18,069 nt of DNA from CAZLYK01 sp964563495 (GCA_964563495.1 CAZLYK010000111.1:1-18069), one strand, 5' to 3'. Positions 9,671-17,313 are shown, counted from the stretch's first letter. Made by a program: numbers and translations. The notes: a model not told the origin generated them from the letters alone.

Positions 9671-11145
9671 AATTTCTCGGATTGCGGATCTTCGGCGAAT
9701 ACGAGCCGGAGAATGCGTTAAAAATCGACCACCCAACCGGAGGCGCCGCCGAGCGCCCGCACCTGCTCACCTTCGATACCTCCGACGTTCAGATCAAACC
9801 GCTGCCCAAGCCGTTTCACCCGCATCCGATAAATTACGGCCGCCGGATCTGGTTGCTCGCTTTCTGCACGGGTCTACCCGGCGGGGCGGTTGCGCTCTAT
9901 ATGCTCTGGACGGGCGATTTTACGCCCAAGGTCCAGTGGACCTTCACTGTTCTGATCGTCAGCTTCTGGCTGGGGTGCACGTTTGCCCTGCACGAGCGTG
10001 TGATCATGCCGCTGCAAACACTCTCGAATCTGATGGCCGCGTTGCGTGAGGGCGACTATTCGATCCGAGGTCGCGCCGCCCGGCAGGACGATCCGCTCGG
10101 TGATGTCGTTCGCGAAATCAACGCGTTGAGCGCGACCCTGCGCGCCCAGCGGCTCGGCGCGGTCGAGGCCTCGGCTTTTTTGCGCGCGATCATGGCCGAG
10201 ATCGAGGTCGCGATCTTTGCCTTCGACAGTGATCATCGATTGCGCCTGGTCAATCGCGCCGGTGAGCGACTGCTCGATCGGCCGGCCGAGCAGCTGCACG
10301 GCCGGACCGCCGAGGATTTGCGCATGACCGATTGCCTTGAGGGCGAGTCCGCGCGAACCCTGCAGCGAGGCTTTCCCGGCGGCTTCAGCGGGAGCTCCGG
10401 CAGGTGGGGCATGCGACGGACGACGTTTCGCGAAAGCGGAAAGCCGCATCAACTGGTGGTCCTCGCCGATTTGAGCCGCGCCCTGCGCGAGGAGGAACGC
10501 CTCGCCTGGCAGCGATTGGTCCGCGTCATCGGGCACGAGCTGAACAACTCGCTCGCGCCGATCAAGTCGATTGCCGGCAGTCTCGAAACCCTGATTTCAC
10601 GCACGCCGAGGCCGCCGGACTGGGAAGATGATGTCGAACGTGGCCTTTCGGTTATCGCCTCGCGCGCCGAATCCTTGAGCCGGTTCATGAACGCTTATGC
10701 CAAGCTCGCCAAACTGCCGCGGCCTGAGCCGCACCCGATGGATGTCGGTGCCTGGGTCAAACAGGTGGTTGGTCTTGAAACACGGATCAAGGTCAATCTC
10801 TCGCCGGGGCCGGATCTGACCATTCTGGGCGACCGCGATCAGTTAGAACAGCTCCTCATCAACCTGATTCAAAACGCAGTCGATGCCGCAAACGAAACCG
10901 GCGGCGGCGTCCGCGTCGGTTGGAGCGTCAATCAGGGCTTTTTGGAGATCGTGGTTGAAGACGATGGCCCGGGGTTGTCGAATACATCCAACCTCTTCGT
11001 CCCCTTCTTTACCACCAAACCCGGCGGTTCGGGCATAGGCCTGGCGATCAGCCGCCAGATCGCCGAGGGCCATCGCGGAACACTGACCCTCGAAAACCGG
11101 CCGTCGGGCAAAGGCTGCGAAGCCAGGTTGCGCTTACCCATCTGA
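9667..11145 (+). CDS. Sensor histidine kinase, NtrY-like (two TM, HAMP, PAS)
   Basis: A membrane histidine kinase of 492 residues. A cytoplasmic N-terminal tail of about 60 residues is followed by two helices (about 61-81 and 91-109) with only a short loop between them, so there is little periplasmic sensing surface. Then come a HAMP-like segment (about 110-160), a PAS domain (about 166-270), an H-box with H290 (VIGHELNNSLAPIKS), an N-box with N403 (LLINLIQNAVDAA), a G1-box (EDDGPG, 431-436) and a G2-box (GGSGIGLAI, 453-461). The HELNNSLAPI form and the gene order are typical of NtrY-type partners of NtrC-like regulators. Its ATG overlaps the regulator stop (ATGA), indicating translational coupling. 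Element D begins 3 nt after its stop and separates it from a convergent gene, so this is probably the operon end. Confidence 0.93.
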   Translation: MKFLGLRIFGEYEPENALKIDHPTGGAAERPHLLTFDTSDVQIKPLPKPFHPHPINYGRRIWLLAFCTGLPGGAVALYMLWTGDFTPKVQWTFTVLIVSFWLGCTFALHERVIMPLQTLSNLMAALREGDYSIRGRAARQDDPLGDVVREINALSATLRAQRLGAVEASAFLRAIMAEIEVAIFAFDSDHRLRLVNRAGERLLDRPAEQLHGRTAEDLRMTDCLEGESARTLQRGFPGGFSGSSGRWGMRRTTFRESGKPHQLVVLADLSRALREEERLAWQRLVRVIGHELNNSLAPIKSIAGSLETLISRTPRPPDWEDDVERGLSVIASRAESLSRFMNAYAKLAKLPRPEPHPMDVGAWVKQVVGLETRIKVNLSPGPDLTILGDRDQLEQLLINLIQNAVDAANETGGGVRVGWSVNQGFLEIVVEDDGPGLSNTSNLFVPFFTTKPGGSGIGLAISRQIAEGHRGTLTLENRPSGKGCEARLRLPI

Positions 11146-11148
11146 AAT

Positions 11149-11235
11149 AATAGACAGGATTGACGGGATTTTTGCAGGATTTGACAAGCTCCTAGCTTGT
11201 CAAATCCTGCAAAAATCCCGTCAATCCTGTCTATT
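11149..11235. repeat. Palindromic element D: perfect 42-bp inverted repeat with 3-nt loop
   Basis: The arms 11149-11190 and 11194-11235 are exact reverse complements, separated by CCT. Each arm contains three units, GACAGGAT, GACGGGAT and GCAGGATT, ending in GACAAGCT at the tip. The second unit carries the A-to-G change seen in element B, and the opposite arm has the matching C. It lies between the kinase (+) and the prepilin peptidase (-), which converge on it. The right outer sequence supplies the peptidase TAG stop. It could act as a bidirectional terminator; the only T-runs at its edges are short (TATTT), so intrinsic termination is uncertain. Confidence 0.92.
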
Positions 11236-12367
11236 TGACCAGCAGGACAAAGATGGCGGCGAGGCCGAGGCAAACGCCAAAGGGGAGCGCGGTCTTCAGC
11301 CTGTTTCCGCTCCGCCACATGAGGATCGCTCCGATCAGCGAGCCGGCAATCGAGCCGAGCAGCAGGACGCCGAACGCGCCCTGCCAGCCCAGAAATGCGC
11401 CGATGATCGCGAGCAGCTTGATGTCTCCCAAACCCATGCCCTCGACGCCGCGCGCCAGGAAATAGAACGCGCGCAGCCACCAGATCGGCACGCCTCCAAC
11501 CATGGCCCCGGCCCAAGCGCTCGATAGACCACTGTAAGCCTGCTGGTAAGCTTGCGGGCTTTGACCGCCGTTGATCATGACCGCGACCGCCCAGCTCAAC
11601 CCGGCGATCAAACCCATCATCATGGATCCATAGATCGTCCGCCGGTAACGGCGCTCGGCGGCATCTACCTCGACCGGTTCGCTGGCTTTAGGGTTTTGAT
11701 CTGCGATATCCTCAACCTCTTTCTCATCGTTCGTCTCTTCCAAATCGAAATATTTGTTGTAGAGGAGCAGGTCGAGTTGATCGAGCAGCCAGAAGACGGG
11801 CGCGGCGATCGCCAACAGCAATCCGCCAAGCAGCGCAGCGCGGACGGGTTGAAATGCGGCCGCCTGGGTGGTGAAGATGATCGAAAAATCGAAAGAGTAA
11901 TCGGGCGGGGCGCCCCAGCCGGCGCGCAGGGCCGCGGCTGCGAGCGCGAAGACAAAGGCCGGATAGGTGATCACATTCGGCAGCAGCCGGCGCCGTGCGT
12001 CGATCACGACCAGGACCAGCATCAAGCCGGCGAAGGCCATCTCAAGCGCGGCTTCCCACGAGGGGCCGGTTTTGATCATGATCGCCGCGAAGAGCGCCCC
12101 GGTGGCCAGCTCGACAAACGGATAGACCGGTGAGATGCGCTGCCGGCATTGGCGGCAGCGGCCGCGGAGCATGGCGTAACTGAGCAGTGGGATATTGTCG
12201 ATCGCCCGCAGTGACTTGCCGCACGATGGGCAGTGCGAGCCCGGATAGATGATCGATTGGCCCAGTGGGACGCGGTGGATGACGACGTTGAGGAAGCTGC
12301 CGATGATTAATCCGGAGATGAGAGCGAAGCAGACATAATAACCAAAAGGTAGATTGAACTCGGTCAC
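11231..12367 (-). CDS. pilD: Prepilin peptidase / leader N-methyltransferase with long internal insertion
   Basis: An inner-membrane aspartyl protease that would process type IV prepilin or type II secretion pseudopilin leaders and methylate the new N-terminus. Features: GSFLNVVIHRVP (23-34), the zinc-type cysteine pairs C46/C49 and C71/C74 of the bifunctional N-terminal domain, PFVEL (83-87), first catalytic aspartate D123 (VVIDARRRLLPN) and second D315 in GLGDIK (312-317). The 378 residues exceed the usual 250-290. The excess lies between the two aspartates (about 140-305) and includes an acidic hydrophilic stretch (LEETNDEKEVEDIADQ) flanked by hydrophobic segments. The start is GTG 12367 with AAAGGA 8 nt upstream. 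The TAG stop lies in repeat D. No pilin or pilus gene is adjacent. Confidence 0.9.
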   Translation of the reverse strand: MTEFNLPFGYYVCFALISGLIIGSFLNVVIHRVPLGQSIIYPGSHCPSCGKSLRAIDNIPLLSYAMLRGRCRQCRQRISPVYPFVELATGALFAAIMIKTGPSWEAALEMAFAGLMLVLVVIDARRRLLPNVITYPAFVFALAAAALRAGWGAPPDYSFDFSIIFTTQAAAFQPVRAALLGGLLLAIAAPVFWLLDQLDLLLYNKYFDLEETNDEKEVEDIADQNPKASEPVEVDAAERRYRRTIYGSMMMGLIAGLSWAVAVMINGGQSPQAYQQAYSGLSSAWAGAMVGGVPIWWLRAFYFLARGVEGMGLGDIKLLAIIGAFLGWQGAFGVLLLGSIAGSLIGAILMWRSGNRLKTALPFGVCLGLAAIFVLLVK

Positions 12368-12431
12368 GATAGATTCCTTTGCCGGGTTGCGTTAAATTCA
12401 CGCCATTCATCATGACAGCAACGATAACTTC
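12368..12431. promoter_or_regulatory. Divergent intergenic region, probable promoters for pilD and the GT4 gene
   Basis: These 64 bp separate the only divergently transcribed pair in the window, so promoters are expected here. On the minus strand TTGCTG is followed after 17 bp by AATTTA, a weak sigma-70-like pair reading towards the prepilin peptidase. On the plus strand no convincing -35/-10 pair is seen. No sigma-54 match has the correct spacing. This is position-based inference with weak sequence support. Confidence 0.3.
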
Positions 12432-13525
<1,094 letters not shown>

Positions 13526-13541
<16 letters not shown>

Positions 13542-13662
13542 CAGGATTTTTGCAGGATTAAACAGGATTGCTTGGGGGGTGTGTTTACAGTTAACCACAT
13601 CAACCTCTCCCCCAAAATAATCCTGTTTAATCCTGCAAAAATCCTGTCAATCCTGTCTATTT
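13526..13662. repeat. Palindromic element E: perfect 44-bp arms, full-length
   Basis: The arms 13526-13569 and 13619-13662 are exact reverse complements. Each has four units: GACAGGATT, GACAGGATT, GCAGGATT and ACAGGATT. The 49-nt centre includes TTGGGGG and CCCCCAA, which can extend the stem past a few mismatches, and a GTTAACCACATCAACCTC segment similar to the centre of element F. The left edge overlaps the end of the GT4 gene and provides NRQD plus TGA. The right edge is 42 bp from the stop of the convergent secreted-protein gene. The remaining bases 13663-13703 show nothing recognisable. It could act as a two-way terminator. Confidence 0.92.
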
Positions 13663-13703
13663 AGTAGTAAACGCCGTCGCTACTTGCTTGACTTCTTCTC
13701 ATT

Positions 13704-14423
13704 CTACCGGATCATTCTATTAGATACGGTCGTCCTCGAGTGCGCGGCTTGACTGTACGCAAAGATCGAAGCCTGACCCATATTGAGCCCGGGGGTAAAG
13801 GCGCTGCCGCCAAAAACCGAGTTAAACAACTGAGCGGCTGACGGCGAAAGCTTTACGCCGATACCGGTCGAGACGAACGGGTTATAAGGCTTGAACTGAA
13901 GGGGAAATGATACATCCGTCAGCGTAAACTCGAAGATTGGAACGCGTCCGAGAAAATCCCCATTTACCGTCACCAAACCGGTGATGAACACGACTAGAGG
14001 GGCAGCGGCCAGGTCGGTAATGCTGATCTCGCCGTTCGGGTCGAAACTGAAATTTGGGATAGGCGCGCCTGACTCGATATTGAGGCTGAAGAACTCGATC
14101 CGATTGGTCGAGGAAGCCAGGGACAGACCGCCGGTGTGATTAATCTCGCCTCTTGCGTTCTGTAGATCGATGACTCCGCCGGTAATCGGGAAACCGGCAA
14201 TCCCGCCCCTCAGCGTCGCTTCACCGATTGTTCCCATCGACACACTGCGGGCCGCCAGTCCTGCATAGAACTCTGCGCTCAAAGAAATAGACGTCCTGCC
14301 GTCAGCCAGCACCAACGACGGTCTGGCCGAGACGGGCATCGGCAATGACGACGCGACGAACATGACCGCAACCGCAAATAGGAATATCGGCGAATGTCTC
14401 AGTCTTTTTATTAATAATGACAT
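13704..14423 (-). CDS. Small secreted beta-rich protein of unknown function
   Basis: Start chosen at ATG 14423 (239 residues) because AAGGAGGT, the best Shine-Dalgarno in the window, ends 4 nt before it; an upstream ATG at 14459 lacks this. Residues 1-33 form a signal peptide (KRLRH, hydrophobic core, PMPVSA before RPS), so the product is exported. The mature part is about 206 residues, without cysteines or anchor. Motifs FPITGGVIDL (78-87) and GEINHTGGLSL (92-102) are followed by a strand-rich middle (GRVPIFEFTL). LSPSAAQLFNSVFGGSAFTPGLNMGQASI near the end echoes LSAEFYAGL...GTIGEATL near the start. From memory this resembles an uncharacterised secreted domain common in actinobacteria and somewhat like HtaA; I cannot confirm it. 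By eye the gene is less GC-rich than its neighbours. A sigma-54-like promoter lies upstream. Confidence 0.85.
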   Translation of the reverse strand: MSLLIKRLRHSPIFLFAVAVMFVASSLPMPVSARPSLVLADGRTSISLSAEFYAGLAARSVSMGTIGEATLRGGIAGFPITGGVIDLQNARGEINHTGGLSLASSTNRIEFFSLNIESGAPIPNFSFDPNGEISITDLAAAPLVVFITGLVTVNGDFLGRVPIFEFTLTDVSFPLQFKPYNPFVSTGIGVKLSPSAAQLFNSVFGGSAFTPGLNMGQASIFAYSQAAHSRTTVSNRMIR

Positions 14424-14467
14424 ACATACCTCCTTAAAACTTCTTGGCCTAATCGGCACCTTCCTGT

Positions 14468-14477
14468 GGAAATTTCC
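14468..14477. other. GGAAATTTCC palindrome in the leader of the secreted-protein gene
   Basis: A perfect 10-bp palindrome with two further pairs beyond a single mismatch, located between the predicted sigma-54 promoter and the start codon, about 25 bp downstream of the expected transcription start. It could be a regulator site or chance; no factor is identifiable. Confidence 0.3.
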
Positions 14478-14514
14478 CCAATGACAATGCCTTATTCGGC
14501 TTTATAAGTTTTAC

Positions 14515-14529
14515 GCAAGATCTGTACCA
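14515..14529 (-). promoter_or_regulatory. Predicted sigma-54 (-24/-12) promoter for the secreted-protein gene
   Basis: On the minus strand the sequence TGGTACAGATCTTGC fits the sigma-54 consensus TGGCACG-N4-TTGC: TGG, A, C and TTGC match and the GG-to-GC spacing is exact. It lies 5 bp beyond the stop codon of the upstream sugar dehydratase gene. It would start transcription near 14503, leaving a leader of about 80 nt before the strong Shine-Dalgarno. The only sigma-54 activator in the window is the regulator at 8300-9670, but another could serve. Confidence 0.65.
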
Positions 14530-14533
14530 TGCT

Positions 14534-15517
14534 CTATCTCAATCGATCGAGATGAGTGCGATACCAGTCGATGGTGCGGAGCAGTCCATCGTCGAGGCTG
14601 ACTTCGGCCCTCCAGCCGAGGCGTTTTTCGGCCTTTTCAGCCGACAGGTACTGGGCGTCGATCTCGCGTTCGATCTTTCTTTGCAGCATGATGCGCGGTT
14701 CGATCCGGCCTTCCCAGCCGGCAATCCTGATCATCCGGTTGACCAGGTCGAGCATCCGGACCGGCTCGCCGGCGCCGAAATTGAAGGCCTCGCCGGCAGC
14801 CTGATCGATCTTTTCGGCGAGTGTGAGGTAACCTCGCGCGACATCGTCGACATAGACGAACTCGCGGACCGGGGTGCCGTCGCTGCGGATGATCGGCGCT
14901 TCACCTTTGAGGATCGAGATGATGGTTCCGGGGATGATCCGGGAGAGGTTCATATCGCCCGGGCCGTAGATGTTGGCGAAGCGCGAGACGGCGACCGGGG
15001 TTTGATAGGTATGTGCGTATGAGCGGGCGATCATGTCGGCGCAGGCTTTCGACGCGTCGTACGGGAAGAGGCCGAGCAGCGGGTAATCTTCCTGGTAGGG
15101 GAGACGGTCGTGCGCGCCGTAGGCTTTGTCGCTCGATGCGACGACTATGCGTTTGACCGTTTCGCCTAGCCGGCAGGCTTCCAGTAATAAATATGTCCCG
15201 CGTATGTTCGACTCTAAGGTCGAGAGGGGCGAGCGATTGGCCGCCCCGACGATGGCCTGAGCGGCCAGGTGAAAGACGGCCTCGATCTCGTACTCGTTGA
15301 TGATCCTCTCGATCAGAGCGAAATCCTCGATCGAACCGTCGATCACGGTCACACGCCGGCGCAGGTCAAACAGGTCCAGGGGGTTGGCGCGGACGGCGTC
15401 ACGCTGGAGGCAGACGACCTCGGCGCCCTGTTCGATGAGCATCCTCGCGACGTGCGCGCCGACGAATCCGGTCGCGCCGGTGACAAAAGCTTTGCGGTCT
15501 TTCCAGAAAGAATTCAT
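14534..15517 (-). CDS. NDP-sugar 4,6-dehydratase/epimerase, extended SDR (probably CDP-glucose 4,6-dehydratase-like)
   Basis: An NAD(P)-dependent extended short-chain dehydrogenase of 327 residues. The Rossmann motif is GATGFVG (14-20), followed by HLAAQ (83-87), SSDKAYG (128-134) and the catalytic pair Y153/K157 (PYDASK). Asp-Lys in SSDK is as in CDP-glucose 4,6-dehydratases, whereas dTDP-glucose enzymes have Asp-Glu. Together with the adjacent cytidylyltransferase this favours CDP-glucose to CDP-4-keto-6-deoxyglucose. It is shorter than typical RfbG (about 357), and the later region (RFANIYGPGD, REFVYVDDVARGY) is like general NDP-sugar epimerases, so another NDP-sugar is possible. ATG 15517 was chosen over TTG 15529, which overlaps the upstream stop. 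It follows that stop by 8 nt in an operon. Confidence 0.85.
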   Translation of the reverse strand: MNSFWKDRKAFVTGATGFVGAHVARMLIEQGAEVVCLQRDAVRANPLDLFDLRRRVTVIDGSIEDFALIERIINEYEIEAVFHLAAQAIVGAANRSPLSTLESNIRGTYLLLEACRLGETVKRIVVASSDKAYGAHDRLPYQEDYPLLGLFPYDASKACADMIARSYAHTYQTPVAVSRFANIYGPGDMNLSRIIPGTIISILKGEAPIIRSDGTPVREFVYVDDVARGYLTLAEKIDQAAGEAFNFGAGEPVRMLDLVNRMIRIAGWEGRIEPRIMLQRKIEREIDAQYLSAEKAEKRLGWRAEVSLDDGLLRTIDWYRTHLDRLR

Positions 15518-15525
15518 TTCAAATC

Positions 15526-16305
15526 TCAATCCCAGGCTTTCCAGTCAGCCTGACCCGCGTCCCAGAGCTGGTTGAACTCGACATTGTCTTTGTAGGTGTC
15601 CATACACTTCCAGAAGCCGGTGTGTCGATAAGCGATCAACTCTCTCTCCGCGGCCAGCCTTTCGAGCGGCTCGCGCTCGAGGACGCAGTTCTCATCCAGG
15701 TAATCGAAGACTCGCCGGTTGAAGACGAAGAAGCCGCCGTTGATCCATTCTCGCATGACCGGTTTCTCATCGAATTCGACGACCGCGCCGTCATCCTCCA
15801 GATTGAGCAATCCGAAGCTGGAGCGCGGGTGGACGGCCGTGATCGTCGCCAGTTTCCCGTGCGCGCAATGAAAATCGATCAAGGCCCGGAGGTCGATGTC
15901 CGAGAGGCCGTCGCCGTAAGTGACGCAGAAGAGATCATCATGGCCGAGGTACTTCTCGACGCGTTTGACCCGGCCGCCGGTGTTGGTGTCGAGCCCGGTC
16001 TCGGCGAAGGTGATCCGCCAGTCCTCGCTCACGGTCTCGTGTTTATTGAGCAGGTACTCGCCGGCCAGCCCGGCTTCCAGTGTGAAATCGTAATCCAGCC
16101 ACTGGTGCTCAAGAAAGTATCGCTTGATCGATTCACCAAGATAGCCCAGACAGAGGATGAAATCGTTGAGCCCGTAGTGAGCATAGAGTTTGAGCAGATG
16201 CCAGAGCACCGGGCGGCCGCCAATCTCGATCAGCGCTTTCGGAACCGAGACGCCGTGTTCACCCAACCGGGTGCCGCGACCGCCGCAGAGGATGATCGTT
16301 TTCAT
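15526..16305 (-). CDS. rfbF: Glucose-1-phosphate cytidylyltransferase
   Basis: A nucleotidyltransferase of 259 residues making CDP-glucose from CTP and glucose-1-phosphate, the first step to CDP-linked deoxysugars. Seen: GGRGTRL (8-14), PKALIEIGGRPVLWHLLKLYAHYG, GYLGESIKRYF, YGDGLSD (130-136, D132 metal/nucleotide site), GGFFVFNRRVFDYL and GFWKCMDTYKDNVEFNQLW at the end. The order of motifs and the length match RfbF/DdhA rather than RmlA. ATG 16305 was chosen because it opens directly on MKTIILCGGRGTRL; the TTG at 16320 adds only five residues near element F. There is no strong Shine-Dalgarno. It is followed after 8 nt by the dehydratase ATG. Element F separates it from the upstream glycosyltransferase. 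Confidence 0.9.
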   Translation of the reverse strand: MKTIILCGGRGTRLGEHGVSVPKALIEIGGRPVLWHLLKLYAHYGLNDFILCLGYLGESIKRYFLEHQWLDYDFTLEAGLAGEYLLNKHETVSEDWRITFAETGLDTNTGGRVKRVEKYLGHDDLFCVTYGDGLSDIDLRALIDFHCAHGKLATITAVHPRSSFGLLNLEDDGAVVEFDEKPVMREWINGGFFVFNRRVFDYLDENCVLEREPLERLAAERELIAYRHTGFWKCMDTYKDNVEFNQLWDAGQADWKAWD

Positions 16306-16325
16306 GGTCTGTTTGAACAAGTGGG

Positions 16326-16463
16326 AAATAGACAGGATTGACAGGATTTTTGCAGGATTAAACCAGATGATTTAAGGGAAGAGCCAGTAGCGTTAACCAA
16401 AAACATTTCTCCCCCAGGACATCTTGTCTAATCCTGCAAAAATCCTGTCAATCCTGTCTATTT
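16326..16463. repeat. Palindromic element F: perfect 35-bp arms, full-length
   Basis: The arms 16326-16360 and 16429-16463 are exact reverse complements (two more G-C pairs extend outward) and hold three ACAGGATT-type units each. The fourth unit of each arm has decayed (ACCAGATGATT and ATCTTGTCT). The 68-nt centre has GTTAACCAAAAACATTTCTCCCCC, similar to the centre of element E, so both look like copies of one full-length unit of about 137 bp. It lies 11 nt after the stop of the family 2 glycosyltransferase and 20 nt before the rfbF ATG, all on the minus strand. Confidence 0.92.
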
Positions 16464-16474
16464 CCAGTCATGAG

Positions 16475-17236
16475 TTACTCCTTCGATTGGGTGCGGTGCA
16501 GTTCCCAGACTTTAGCGTATTTGAGAAAGACACTGTAAGCCGTAAACATGGCGATGATCAATCCCGGCCTCCCATCGCGAAATCCCTGTTTCAGGAGATA
16601 GGTTCGAACGAAGGCGGCGATCGGCAGGATCAACAGGTCGACGCCGCGCGTGCGTTTGCCGTTCTTGAAATGATACTCGGCCGCCAGGGTCGTGTACGAA
16701 TCGAGGACCTGGTGGTGTTCGCTCAAATTGCGCCTGGTGAAGTGCAGGAATTCGCCGGGCAGGGTCTCGACCGCACCGCTCACCCGCGCCGTCTCGTGCG
16801 GCGCGACGCCGTCCCAGAAGCTCGCCGCTTTGCGGTAGAGCCGCATTTGATAATCCGGATACCAGCCGGAGTGTCTGATCCGGCGGCCCAGATATTCGGT
16901 GGTGCGGGCGATCCTGAATCCATCCGGCAGAGTCGCCGGATCGCGACCTCTCAGCTTTTCGATCGATTCGCGCAAGAGCGGCGTGACTCGCTCATCGGCG
17001 TCGATCCAGAAGACCCAATCCCCGGTCGTCTGCGCATCGGCAAACTCGTGCTTGTCTTTGTAGCCTCGGAATTGACGGTTAAAGACCTTGTCGGTGTACC
17101 GGCGCGCAATCTCGACCGTCCGATCGGTCGAATCGGAATCGACGATGACGATCTCATCCGCCCATGCGACTGTCTCGCAGACCGCGGCTATGTTGTCTTC
17201 CTCGTTGCGGACGATGATGGTCGCGGAGATCTTCAA
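16475..17236 (-). CDS. Family 2 glycosyltransferase (WaaE/KdtX-like)
   Basis: A 253-residue inverting GT-A glycosyltransferase. The N-terminus MKISATIIVRNEEDNI leads into DSDSTDRTVEIA (33-44) and the metal-binding region WIDADER (77-83, DAD at 79-81). The C-terminal part, LLKQGFRDGRPGLIIAMFTAYSVFLKYAKVWE, is characteristic of the LPS-core WaaE-like group, with a hydrophobic, membrane-associating segment. The start chosen is TTG 17236 with AAAGGCAGG just upstream. A longer TTG start at 17290 would add 18 residues translated from repeat G and is not credible. It probably adds a sugar to a lipid- or LPS-linked glycan; the acceptor is unknown. It sits in a minus-strand run with rfbF and the dehydratase, but repeat elements lie on both sides. 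Confidence 0.88.
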   Translation of the reverse strand: MKISATIIVRNEEDNIAAVCETVAWADEIVIVDSDSTDRTVEIARRYTDKVFNRQFRGYKDKHEFADAQTTGDWVFWIDADERVTPLLRESIEKLRGRDPATLPDGFRIARTTEYLGRRIRHSGWYPDYQMRLYRKAASFWDGVAPHETARVSGAVETLPGEFLHFTRRNLSEHHQVLDSYTTLAAEYHFKNGKRTRGVDLLILPIAAFVRTYLLKQGFRDGRPGLIIAMFTAYSVFLKYAKVWELHRTQSKE

Positions 17237-17252
17237 TTGCCTGCCTTTATAA

Positions 17253-17313
17253 AATAGACAGGATTGACAAGCTCTTGTCCGATCCTGCAAAAATCATGTC
17301 AATCCTGTCTATT
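17253..17313. repeat. Palindromic element G (internally deleted), encoding the UvrA C-terminus
   Basis: The outer arms 17253-17269 and 17297-17313 are a perfect 17-bp inverted repeat. The right arm keeps three units (two substitutions relative to E and F). The left arm goes from its first unit straight to GACAAGCTCTTGTC, a small 6-bp hairpin resembling the tip of element D. This suggests a D-like element with a deletion in the left arm. The right edge, read on the minus strand, is AATAGACAGGATTGA and encodes NRQD plus the TGA of UvrA. The left edge ends 16 nt before the TTG of the glycosyltransferase. Confidence 0.88.

Noticed and set aside
11149..11235. Firm annotation of elements D and E as intrinsic terminators
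   Set aside because: The hairpins are ample, but the following T-runs are short (TATTT) and related elements lie inside probable operons. Terminator function is left as a possibility.
12368..12431. Sigma-54 promoter in the divergent region (TGGCGTGAATTTAACGC, minus strand)
   Set aside because: The GG-to-GC distance is two bases longer than the required spacing, so it does not fit the -24/-12 pattern.
13706..13726. Secreted protein ending SNRMIR, similar to the repeat-encoded NRQD tail
   Set aside because: Only AATAGA is shared; the following bases do not match ACAGGATT and there is no inverted repeat overlapping this stop codon. Probably chance.
14424..14459. Longer start for the secreted protein at ATG 14459
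   Set aside because: The strong AAGGAGGT lies inside this extension, just before ATG 14423, and the shorter form has a normal signal peptide.
17237..17290. N-terminal extension of the family 2 glycosyltransferase by 18 residues
   Set aside because: The extra residues are a translation of repeat element G, begin at TTG, and precede a standard MKISATIIVRNEE start with its own Shine-Dalgarno-like AAAGGCAGG.
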